A stretch of 7,738 bases of DNA from Prolixibacteraceae bacterium (GTDB lineage Bacteria; Bacteroidota; Bacteroidia; Bacteroidales; Prolixibacteraceae), in contig SKHV01000099.1 in assembly GCA_007116765.1 (NCBI GenBank), positions 1-7,738 on the forward strand, read 5' to 3'. Below are positions 1-6,843 of the stretch, one piece after another. The notes beneath the pieces are model-generated. The model was not told the DNA's origin. It ran no database searches and saw only the letters and a program-made list of their open reading frames with translations. The translations under genes were made by a program, and so were the position numbers. Each line of letters begins with the position of its first letter. The first letter of the stretch is position 1.

Positions 1-68
1 GAGTGTTTTTCTCTGCATGTTTTTTAGGTTGCTGTCAGAATAGAAGCCATTTTAATATCACGATACCG

Positions 69-3000
69 ATGAAGAATTTTTTCTTTTTTTTCTTTTTTCT
101 TCTTTGCCTTGGATTGGGCGCACAACAATTGCGGTTCGATCACTTCGATGTTTCGAACGGTTTATCGCAAAATAACATTAACTGCCTTGAGATTGACCCG
201 CGCGGAAGAATTTGGATTGGAACGCTCGATGGTGTTAATGTTTTCGATGGGAACCGTTTCGAAGTTTTTAAACCTTCGAGAAACAAAACGGGTAGCCTGG
301 CCGGCAACCATGTACTTGCAATTGGAAATGGTTTAGGGGAAAATATGTGGGTGGTAACACGTGGCGGGGGCTTGAACCATTTTTGTGCCGCGACACAACG
401 TTTTTCATTGTTCGGGCAGCAGGTTTTTTCGGACTACAGCCTGGAGCAAACCACTAATTTGCTTCAAACCGACGACTCGCTTTTATGGCTTAGCAGTTAT
501 TCAACCATTGTGCTTTTGGATATGGCAGGCAACCGGCTTCATACATACAGTACAGGTGGTCAAATAAGGAGCATTCGTATTGTGAACAGCCAATCGGTAT
601 TGGTATCAGGTGCTTTTGGAATACTGAAAGTAAGCTTTGATAGGAGCAACGATACCGGAAAGATTGAAATTGAAAGAATGTTCAACGGTGCTTGTTATGG
701 AATACATGCCGGAATTGAAAACTTCTTTTTCATTACCAATGAAGGCATTCTTTCGTCCGATTCGAATTTTGAAAGGATTAACAAAATCATGGATTTATCA
801 GGCGAATTTAAAAACGCTATAAATATTTCCGGAATTAACGGCTTTGAACTTATAAACCACGACTTCTGGATTGGCGGGTATGGTTTTCTTGCTCGTATTT
901 ATAAGGTATCCGATAATTACACGATTGAGAATTTTACGCACAACCCGCTAAACCCTTTTTCGTTTAAGGGGCACAACGTAACCCGTATGCTCAACGATAA
1001 ATTGGGCAACCTTTGGATTGGAACCGACAAAAATGGTCTTGCATACCTGAACCGTTCAAAAAATCAGTTTCAACATTACAGCTGGGATATTGAACCGCTT
1101 ACCGATCCTGGGTCGAACCCGGTAAGGGCTATTTGTAAAACAAGAAATAATGAGCTGTGGCTTGGTTTCGACCGTGAAGGGGTAGGGGTTTGGAGCGAAG
1201 ATAAAATGCTGCGTTATTTTTCGCATTATTATACCCGGCATGGCCAACCCAGGCCAATACAGCAGGTGCGTTCTGTTTTTGAAGACAGCAATGGAACTAT
1301 CTGGATTGGCGAATTAAACAATTTGTGTGTTTTCAACCCTGTGAGCGGCCGGATTGAAAGTGTTGACAAACAACACCCGTGGGCATGGCCTTACCGGAGT
1401 TATGTAATGAAAGAAATAGACAAGGGGGTGCTTGTTGTTTCTGGAACAGCAGGACTTGGCTTTGTAAACCTCGACGATGGAGCTTTGTCGATCTTGCCTG
1501 TAACTTCTGAAATGGCCACATTCGGACAAAGCATACGCGATGTTGTTAAAGATGCAAAGAAAAATATTTGGGCTGTAATCAATGATTTTGGGCTGATAAA
1601 ATTTAATTATCCGCATATGGATGCTGAACGCATCATGGCAGGGGTGCATAATTTAAGCGACAATAAAATTTATGCACTGGCAGTCTCGGGCGACAGCCTT
1701 TGGATTGGCACCAACTCGGGGCTCGACCTTTTTTCAATACGGGAGAATAAAGTGCTGAAGTCGTTTTACGAGCACGATGGGCTAAGCAACAACGTGGTTT
1801 ATAGCATTTATATTGACCATGATGGAAATATATGGATGAGTACCAACCGGGGCATAAGTTTTTACAATACAAAAAAACAGGTTTTCCGTACTTTTTTGCA
1901 CAACGATTTTTTCATGGACGATGCTTTCTTTTTCGATGCCGACGGTACGGTTTTTTATGGCGGATATACAGGGGTAATCTCGTTCAGTCCGCAAAACATC
2001 GAAACGGAAATGCCTAGTGTAACCCCTGTAATTGAAACGTTCAGCCTATTGAATAAACCCGTTTTGCCCGGCGACACTATAAATGGCGAAGTGCTTTTCG
2101 ATAGGCCGGTATTCGAACTCGATAAAATAGTATTAACGCACAGGCAAAATTCATTTTCGTTTAGTTTTAATGCATACCCCTTTGAATATCCTAACCCTAA
2201 CCGTTATCGTTTCCGCTTGAAAAACTATCAGGACCAGTGGGTAGAAGTAACTGCAAACAGGGAGGCAAGCTACATTAAAGTACCCCCTGGCAATTATATC
2301 TTTCAGCTTGAAGCATCGCCCGGGCATTATAATTATGGCAATACTACCGAAATTTTGGTGACAATTGTTCCGCCGTTTTGGATGACCAACTGGTTTCGGT
2401 TTTCGTTGCTGGCAGTGTTTTTATTATTGGTTTTTTTGGTATATAGGTTACGGGTAAGGCATGTGAAAAAGCGAAATATTTGGCTACAAAAGAAAGTTGA
2501 AGAGCAAACGGCCGAACTGAGGGAGCAAAACCGTACCATACTCGAAATTTCGGAAAAACTGCAAGAAGCTAGTCAGTCGAAATTAAGGTTCTTCACCAAT
2601 GTTTCGCACGAGTTCAGAACCCCTTTGACCCTTATATTGGGCCAAATTGGGCAGATAAAGGGCGAATTGCCACCGGCTGCCGTTTCAATTAAAAACAATG
2701 CCCTCAGGTTGTTGCGGCTTATCAATCAATTGATCGATTTGCGCAAGCTCGATCAGGATCAACTTAAACTGGCTGTGTCGAAAATTGAACTGGTACACTT
2801 TATCCGTACAGTTGTTTCAAATTTTGAATCGGGGGCTTTGCAAAAAAATATCGACTTGCACGTTTCTTCAAATGTCGAAGAATTGTATGTTTGGCTCGAT
2901 TACGACAAAATTGAAAAAATAATTTACAACCTGGTATCGAACGCCATAAAATATACCACTGCAAACAAAAGCGTTGAAGTGAAAATTGAAAGTATAGCTA

Positions 3001-4097
3001 ATGAATTTAAGATTCATGTAATCGATCAGGGCATTGGTATCGACCATGACGAGATTCCACGTTTGTTCGAGCGTTTTTACAGGGCAAAAAGCAGTATCCA
3101 TAACACCTCGGGGCACGGTATAGGTTTGTCGATGGTGAAAGGCCTGGTTGAGGTGATGCATGGCAGTGTTGAGGCTGAAAGTACCGTAGGTATAGGAAGC
3201 CGCTTTTCTGTAAAATTCAAACAGGGGAAGGAACATTTTTCCGATTCCGAAATAATTGATACAGGAGTTTACTGGAACGAACCCGACGATGAATCGTTGA
3301 TTAACCCCGATCAAATAGATAAGCTCGAAGGAAAAAAAATGCTGATTGTTGAAGATAATGTTGAACTAGCCAATTTTATGGCCGGTTTGTTTGCCAAAAG
3401 GTTCGAGGTGCTGCTTGCCCTGAATGGTTCCGATGCATTGGCAAAGATGAATAAATTCCAACCACATATAATTATTTCCGATGTAATGATGCCCGTTATG
3501 GATGGCATAGAGTTTTGCCGGAGGGTTAAGTCAGCACCCGAAACTTCTCACATACCCGTGGTGTTACTTTCGGCCAAAACCGATGTCGAAACCCGTATCG
3601 ACGGGCTCGAAACCGGTGCCGACGATTATGTAGAAAAACCCTTCCACAGCAAACTTCTTGTAGCTAAAATTAATTCGCTGCTTATCAACCGTCTGAAAAT
3701 TAAAGAAATGTTCCTTTCCGGAAACCTCCAGCTTATCGACGACGGAAAATTGCCCCCAAAAGACGTTGAATTTATCCGAAACGTGAATTCGATTATTGAC
3801 TTGAATATTGCCGATGTCACTTTTTCGGTTGAAGTATTGAGCGAAAAACTTTTTATGAGCCGTGCAACTTTTTACCGGAAGTTTTCCGATATTACAGGCA
3901 TTAAACCTGCCGATTATATACGCAAAAAGCGACTGAACCTCGCATTGGGTTTACTCAAGGCAAAGCCCGAACCGATTGCTGTTGTTAGCGAAAAAGCAGG
4001 CTTTCAGAATGTTTCGCATTTCAGGAAGTGCTTCAAAGATGAATTTGGCTTAAGCCCCTCCGACGTGCAAAAAGGAAAAACAAACAAAAACAATTAA
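69..4097 (+). CDS. Hybrid two-component system sensor kinase/response regulator (HTCS), propeller-Y_Y_Y-HisKA-receiver-AraC
   Basis: Complete 1342-residue one-protein two-component system, anchored in the inner membrane with a periplasmic sensor. In order: signal peptide (about 1-18, ending GLGAQQ); beta-propeller repeats about 20-640, marked by recurring WIG-type strands (RIWIGT 47, NLWIGT 314, ELWLGF 362, TIWIGE 410, SLWIGT 543, NIWMST 587); Y_Y_Y domain about 655-768; membrane helix about 775-793; coiled coil to 840; HisKA with SHEFRTPL (phosphoacceptor H847); HATPase with NLVSNAIKYT (954-963), DQGIG (986-990) and GHGIGLSM (1015-1022); receiver 1090-1205 with E1095/D1096, phosphoacceptor D1138, S1168 and K1190; AraC-type helix-turn-helix about 1235-1335. 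All catalytic residues are present. ATG at 69 is chosen over an in-frame GTG at 3 because it starts directly at a signal peptide. HTCSs usually control polysaccharide utilisation loci; ligand and target genes cannot be read from this sequence. The flavin reductase-rubredoxin gene follows after 11 bases. Confidence 0.96.
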   Translation: MKNFFFFFFFLLCLGLGAQQLRFDHFDVSNGLSQNNINCLEIDPRGRIWIGTLDGVNVFDGNRFEVFKPSRNKTGSLAGNHVLAIGNGLGENMWVVTRGGGLNHFCAATQRFSLFGQQVFSDYSLEQTTNLLQTDDSLLWLSSYSTIVLLDMAGNRLHTYSTGGQIRSIRIVNSQSVLVSGAFGILKVSFDRSNDTGKIEIERMFNGACYGIHAGIENFFFITNEGILSSDSNFERINKIMDLSGEFKNAINISGINGFELINHDFWIGGYGFLARIYKVSDNYTIENFTHNPLNPFSFKGHNVTRMLNDKLGNLWIGTDKNGLAYLNRSKNQFQHYSWDIEPLTDPGSNPVRAICKTRNNELWLGFDREGVGVWSEDKMLRYFSHYYTRHGQPRPIQQVRSVFEDSNGTIWIGELNNLCVFNPVSGRIESVDKQHPWAWPYRSYVMKEIDKGVLVVSGTAGLGFVNLDDGALSILPVTSEMATFGQSIRDVVKDAKKNIWAVINDFGLIKFNYPHMDAERIMAGVHNLSDNKIYALAVSGDSLWIGTNSGLDLFSIRENKVLKSFYEHDGLSNNVVYSIYIDHDGNIWMSTNRGISFYNTKKQVFRTFLHNDFFMDDAFFFDADGTVFYGGYTGVISFSPQNIETEMPSVTPVIETFSLLNKPVLPGDTINGEVLFDRPVFELDKIVLTHRQNSFSFSFNAYPFEYPNPNRYRFRLKNYQDQWVEVTANREASYIKVPPGNYIFQLEASPGHYNYGNTTEILVTIVPPFWMTNWFRFSLLAVFLLLVFLVYRLRVRHVKKRNIWLQKKVEEQTAELREQNRTILEISEKLQEASQSKLRFFTNVSHEFRTPLTLILGQIGQIKGELPPAAVSIKNNALRLLRLINQLIDLRKLDQDQLKLAVSKIELVHFIRTVVSNFESGALQKNIDLHVSSNVEELYVWLDYDKIEKIIYNLVSNAIKYTTANKSVEVKIESIANEFKIHVIDQGIGIDHDEIPRLFERFYRAKSSIHNTSGHGIGLSMVKGLVEVMHGSVEAESTVGIGSRFSVKFKQGKEHFSDSEIIDTGVYWNEPDDESLINPDQIDKLEGKKMLIVEDNVELANFMAGLFAKRFEVLLALNGSDALAKMNKFQPHIIISDVMMPVMDGIEFCRRVKSAPETSHIPVVLLSAKTDVETRIDGLETGADDYVEKPFHSKLLVAKINSLLINRLKIKEMFLSGNLQLIDDGKLPPKDVEFIRNVNSIIDLNIADVTFSVEVLSEKLFMSRATFYRKFSDITGIKPADYIRKKRLNLALGLLKAKPEPIAVVSEKAGFQNVSHFRKCFKDEFGLSPSDVQKGKTNKNN
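77..105 (+). repeat. T-rich homopolymer tracts in the HTCS signal peptide
   Basis: Runs of T6 (77-82), T8 (84-91) and T6 (93-98), separated by single C bases, encode seven consecutive phenylalanines and then leucines in the hydrophobic core of the signal peptide. The tract is part of the coding sequence. Such runs can gain or lose a base by replication slippage, which here would frameshift the regulator just after its start codon. That consequence is inference; only the tract is seen. Confidence 0.8.
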
Positions 4098-4108
4098 AAA
4101 GATTAACC

Positions 4109-4831
4109 ATGATTGATGTTACTACATTTCATAAGCTCTCGTACGGGCTGTATTTGATTTCTTCTGAATTCGAAGGAAAAAAATCGGGCTATGCAGGCAA
4201 TACCGGTTTTCAGGTAACGGCAGAGCCATCGACCATTGCAATAAGCTGCAATAAAGATAATTATACCTGTACCATTATCGAGAAAAGCCGTATGTTTTCG
4301 CTGTCGGTGCTTCAGAAAGATCTCGATGTGTCGATAATAGGCGACTTTGGTTTCAAGTCGGGGCGCCATATCGATAAGTTTGAAAAATATGAATTCAAAA
4401 CCGGTTCGCTTGGCATTCCTGTTGTTACCCAAAACTGCATTGCTGCTTTCGAGTGTAAAGTAATTAATCAGGTTGATTGCGGCACCCACATACTTTTTAT
4501 TGGCGAAGTGATAACTGCCGAGAAGCTCAGCAATGAGCCACCTCTCACATACGATTATTATCATTCGCAATATAAAATGTTGGCTCCTAAAAATGCACCA
4601 ACCTATATCGATCCGGATAAACTGCTCGACGAAAATGAAAAACAGCCAACCGACAAGTCGGACGATGAATACGGCGATGAACACATTTGCATAATTTGCG
4701 GCTATACTTACGATCCGGAAATTGGCGAACCCGACAAGGGTATTATGCCCGGCACAAAATTCGAAGATTTACCCGACGACTATACCTGCCCAATATGCAG
4801 TGCAGGTAAAGATATGTTTAAGGAACTTTAA
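4109..4831 (+). CDS. hrb: Flavin reductase-rubredoxin fusion (high molecular weight rubredoxin type)
   Basis: A 240-residue soluble, probably cytoplasmic, redox protein. Residues about 1-155 resemble the flavin reductase/flavoredoxin FMN-binding split barrel (LSYGLYLISS, GYAGNTGFQVTAEP, IAISCNKDNYT). An acidic linker (about 163-190) leads to a full rubredoxin domain with the iron ligands C194 and C197 (CIICGYTYDP) and C227 and C230 (CPIC), plus the family signature GIMPGTKFEDLPDD. The second knuckle reads CPICS where most rubredoxins have CPxCG. In Moorella thermoacetica a protein of this architecture, Hrb, passes electrons from NAD(P)H to the flavodiiron protein FprA, which reduces NO and oxygen. 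A similar role is inferred here, but no flavodiiron protein, rubrerythrin or superoxide reductase is visible nearby. The ATG lies 11 bases after the HTCS stop, with an A-rich leader and no Shine-Dalgarno sequence, so read-through from the HTCS is possible. The domain assignment is firm; the partner is unknown. Confidence 0.92.
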   Translation: MIDVTTFHKLSYGLYLISSEFEGKKSGYAGNTGFQVTAEPSTIAISCNKDNYTCTIIEKSRMFSLSVLQKDLDVSIIGDFGFKSGRHIDKFEKYEFKTGSLGIPVVTQNCIAAFECKVINQVDCGTHILFIGEVITAEKLSNEPPLTYDYYHSQYKMLAPKNAPTYIDPDKLLDENEKQPTDKSDDEYGDEHICIICGYTYDPEIGEPDKGIMPGTKFEDLPDDYTCPICSAGKDMFKEL

Positions 4832-4863
4832 AATGTCAATGGACAGGAGCAGGTATTCGAGAA

Positions 4864-5217
4864 TCAATTTTTTAGTATGTACTGGAAAATTGCTAACCAG
4901 TGGCAAGTGCTGCCTACTATTACCATCAGGTGCCAAACTAAATGCGAAAATCTTGTTCTTTCCATTTTGAAGAAAATAATTCCAAACGAATAGAATAGGC
5001 CTCCTGCAAATATCAGAACTATGCTGGTAGTGGAAAGATTATTGAAAAGAGCTGATAATAACCCATGGGTTTCCGTTAAATGCAGCAGGTAATGATAAGC
5101 GCAGAGGCAGCTATGGTCATAAAAAGACCAACACCGTGCGATATAGCATTGGTTAACTCTTCTTTTTGTGTAAACCGGAGTTTTGGTTTTGAATTCAAAG
5201 GAGCAAAATTTTTCCAT
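4864..5217 (-). pseudogene. Decayed hemolysin III / PAQR-family membrane protein (frameshifts plus internal deletion)
   Basis: Remains of a hemolysin III (YqfA/TrhA, PAQR) integral membrane protein, a family usually about 210-220 residues long. The start frame (ATG at 5217) reads PVYTK, then one extra A in an A5 run (5163-5167) breaks it. Removing that A gives EELTNAISHGVGLF and ALIITCC, the family's typical N-terminus and first helix, up to a TAA at 5076-5078. A further apparent one-base insertion moves to a third frame (5083-5045) reading AFNGNPWVIISS, the expected start of the next segment. The original frame then resumes with FAGGLFYSFGIIFF and SHLVWHLMVIVG, the C-terminal helices with the HxxxH zinc motif (H92, H96 of the open frame), ending at the TGA at 4864-4866. 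About 100 residues are absent, including the helices that carry the conserved Ser/His/Asp zinc ligands. The start overlaps the 3' end of the carbamoyltransferase gene by 23 bases, so it was probably the last gene of that operon. The uninterrupted 117-codon frame is misleading: residues about 19-55 are out of frame. Confidence 0.82.
4865..4892 (+). terminator. Imperfect inverted repeat between convergent genes, possible transcript end for hrb
   Basis: Arms 4865-4877 and 4880-4892 pair over 13 positions: CAATTTT with AAAATTG, two T/G positions (G-U wobbles in the rightward RNA), then AGTA with TACT around a two-base centre. It starts 33 bases after the hrb stop and also covers the stop codon of the leftward relic gene. 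There is no U tract after either arm, so it is not a classic intrinsic terminator, and in the leftward RNA the two wobbles become A/C mismatches. It may be a 3'-end stabiliser, or chance in AT-rich DNA. Confidence 0.25.
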
Positions 5218-6841
5218 TTACCACAAGGGCATCAATACCCATTTGTGTTGCGGAGTGTTTCGCATCATCGGCAGAGTGGACAATGGGTTCACCTTTTGCA
5301 TTAAACGAGGTGTTGATTAGTGCTTTAACACCATAGTTTTGCTCAAGGACTGTAAGCAGATCAAACAGATAAGGGTTATCGCTGCGTTCAAAAATAGTTT
5401 GTATTCGGGCTGTACCGTTTGCGTGTATTACTCCGCTAATTTCGTTTTGCTTCTCGGGAATAACCGGTATATCGAGCAACATAAATTTTGAGAGATGATT
5501 GATGCATTGTTTTCCGGTAAAGTACCGGGTGTTTTTTTCGAGCATTACAGGAGCTACCGGTCTGTACCATTCGCGTTTCTTGCAATCTACGCTTACCTTC
5601 CGGGCTAAGGCTTTGGTAGGTAAAGCCAATATGCTACGGTTTCCCAAAGCACGAGGCCCGGCCTCGGCAATGCCGTTGCATATACCCAATATTTTTCCGG
5701 CGGTTAGCAATTCGGCTGCTTGTTGAATATCGTCGGCAGTATAGTCAAATTCGTTTTGTTCAGTATTCCAATTGTTAATGTAAGGGCTGTGAGTTTTAAT
5801 GTCGTTGCCTTTCATCCATTCGCCATAAGCTGCTGCACCTAGTGCCAAACCTGAGTCATCGGTGCAGGGAGGAATGTAAATGTTTTCGAAAAGCCCACTT
5901 TCGATTATGGCCGAATTGGTATAAATATTTAGTGCACAGCCCCCTGTATAGTATAGGTTTTTACAGTTACTCAAAGCATTTACATCGTCAATTTTCAAAA
6001 GTGTTTCGCGCATGAATACTTCTTGGATTGTGGCTACTACATCTTGTAAAAAGGTATTGTGCTGGTCAAACGATTTTAGGTTTATGTTGAAGTCGGCTTT
6101 AGCACGTTCGAAAAATGCCGCACGTTTTGACCAAATATTTTCAAACCATTTGTTTTGTCTTAGCCAGAACTCTATGTCTTCATTGTAGGTACCCAAAGCC
6201 GCGTATCCCATCAGTTTTCCGGGCACACTGTTTTGGTCTTGTATTCTTGCGCCTATAATACCAAAAGTTAGTGCATTGGCATTGTACAGCGATGTCAGAT
6301 GTTTAAGTTCCCAGTGGTGTTCCACGGGTATTATTTTACCCATGCGGTACATCCATGCCGAAAAATTTGAAAGACTTGCACCTCCATCGAAATGTACCAG
6401 CAGGCTGTTCTCTTTGAAGTTTCCATAAAAAGGTAAACATGAAAAAATGTGGGCCAATTCGTGGTTTAATACGTAGCTGTTCATTTCGCGGTTAAACCAC
6501 CACAAACGGCCTTCTTCCCAGGTTTTTGTGAGCCTTTTGTTGAGTGGAGCCTCAAACCTAATGTTTCCGTCGGTGCAAATAAAAGCACGACCTACCACGT
6601 TGTCGGTAAAAACTACATCGGCATCGGTTTCAACCATGCCTGCTTCGCGTAGTATATTCGGAAGATGCTGGTATAGTTTATTGTCACGCTTATAACGGGT
6701 TATCCGCTCAAGCTGTAAATACTTTTTTACCCTGCCATTTTGCATTAAAGCAATATTATGATCGTGTACATACTGGGGGTAAGCTGTGTCTATCCTATCC
6801 TGTATTCCGTATATTCCTATGGTTGGTTTTGTAATCTCCAT
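5195..6841 (-). CDS. Carbamoyltransferase of the NodU/CmcH (TobZ-like) family, substrate unknown
   Basis: A 548-residue cytoplasmic enzyme, slightly shorter than the usual 570-620 of the family, which transfers a carbamoyl group from carbamoyl phosphate, via carbamoyl-AMP, to a hydroxyl group of a small molecule or glycan. The N-terminal Kae1-like ASKHA domain shows the HDHNIALMQNG strand (26-36), the ELERITRY-like segment QLERITRY (43-50), the metal-binding HELAH motif (H127, H131), the nucleotide-binding strand VHFDGG (149-154), YTGGCALN (298-305) and CTDDSGLALGAA (326-337). The C-terminal domain has GPRALGNRS (395-403), RPVAP (427-431) and NTSFNAKGEPIV (510-521). Known relatives act on nodulation factors, cephalosporins and aminoglycosides (NodU, CmcH, TobZ). 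The start codon overlaps the stop of the upstream membrane-protein gene (TAATG), so the two are probably translationally coupled. No biosynthetic cluster or glycosyltransferase is visible, so the acceptor cannot be named. The reading frame is intact. Confidence 0.93.
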   Translation of the reverse strand: MEITKPTIGIYGIQDRIDTAYPQYVHDHNIALMQNGRVKKYLQLERITRYKRDNKLYQHLPNILREAGMVETDADVVFTDNVVGRAFICTDGNIRFEAPLNKRLTKTWEEGRLWWFNREMNSYVLNHELAHIFSCLPFYGNFKENSLLVHFDGGASLSNFSAWMYRMGKIIPVEHHWELKHLTSLYNANALTFGIIGARIQDQNSVPGKLMGYAALGTYNEDIEFWLRQNKWFENIWSKRAAFFERAKADFNINLKSFDQHNTFLQDVVATIQEVFMRETLLKIDDVNALSNCKNLYYTGGCALNIYTNSAIIESGLFENIYIPPCTDDSGLALGAAAYGEWMKGNDIKTHSPYINNWNTEQNEFDYTADDIQQAAELLTAGKILGICNGIAEAGPRALGNRSILALPTKALARKVSVDCKKREWYRPVAPVMLEKNTRYFTGKQCINHLSKFMLLDIPVIPEKQNEISGVIHANGTARIQTIFERSDNPYLFDLLTVLEQNYGVKALINTSFNAKGEPIVHSADDAKHSATQMGIDALVVNGKILLL

Positions 6842-6843
6842 TA
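6839..6843 (-). promoter_or_regulatory. TAATG stop/start overlap coupling two genes
   Basis: Read leftward, the TAA stop of the membrane-protein gene (6843-6841) shares its last A with the ATG of the carbamoyltransferase (6841-6839). There is no Shine-Dalgarno sequence in front of the ATG. Terminating ribosomes probably re-initiate here, which implies one mRNA and linked synthesis of the two proteins. The overlap is seen; the coupling is inferred. Confidence 0.8.

Noticed and set aside
3..68. In-frame GTG at position 3 as the HTCS start, adding 22 residues.
   Set aside because: The ATG at 69 begins directly at a standard signal peptide (Lys, hydrophobic core, GLGAQQ), whereas the longer form would bury it behind an atypical Cys-rich leader. 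The added stretch reads better as a 5' leader.
1..68. Search for a Bacteroidota promoter (TTTG / TAnnTTTG) before the HTCS.
   Set aside because: No convincing -7 element at proper spacing was found in the 68 bases available; the promoter may lie to the left of the window.
2868..3314. 148-codon leftward open frame opposite the HTCS kinase domain.
   Set aside because: It is a shadow of the conserved HATPase coding sequence, with no family motif or plausible start context.
4103..4684. 193-codon leftward open frame opposite hrb.
   Set aside because: It is antisense to a well-supported flavin reductase domain. Its translation has no recognisable domain and mirrors the hrb codon pattern.
4832..5194. 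Possible small RNA or attachment site in the stretch without an intact gene.
   Set aside because: The stretch is accounted for by the hemolysin III relic. I see no direct repeats, tRNA-like fold or integrase remnant.
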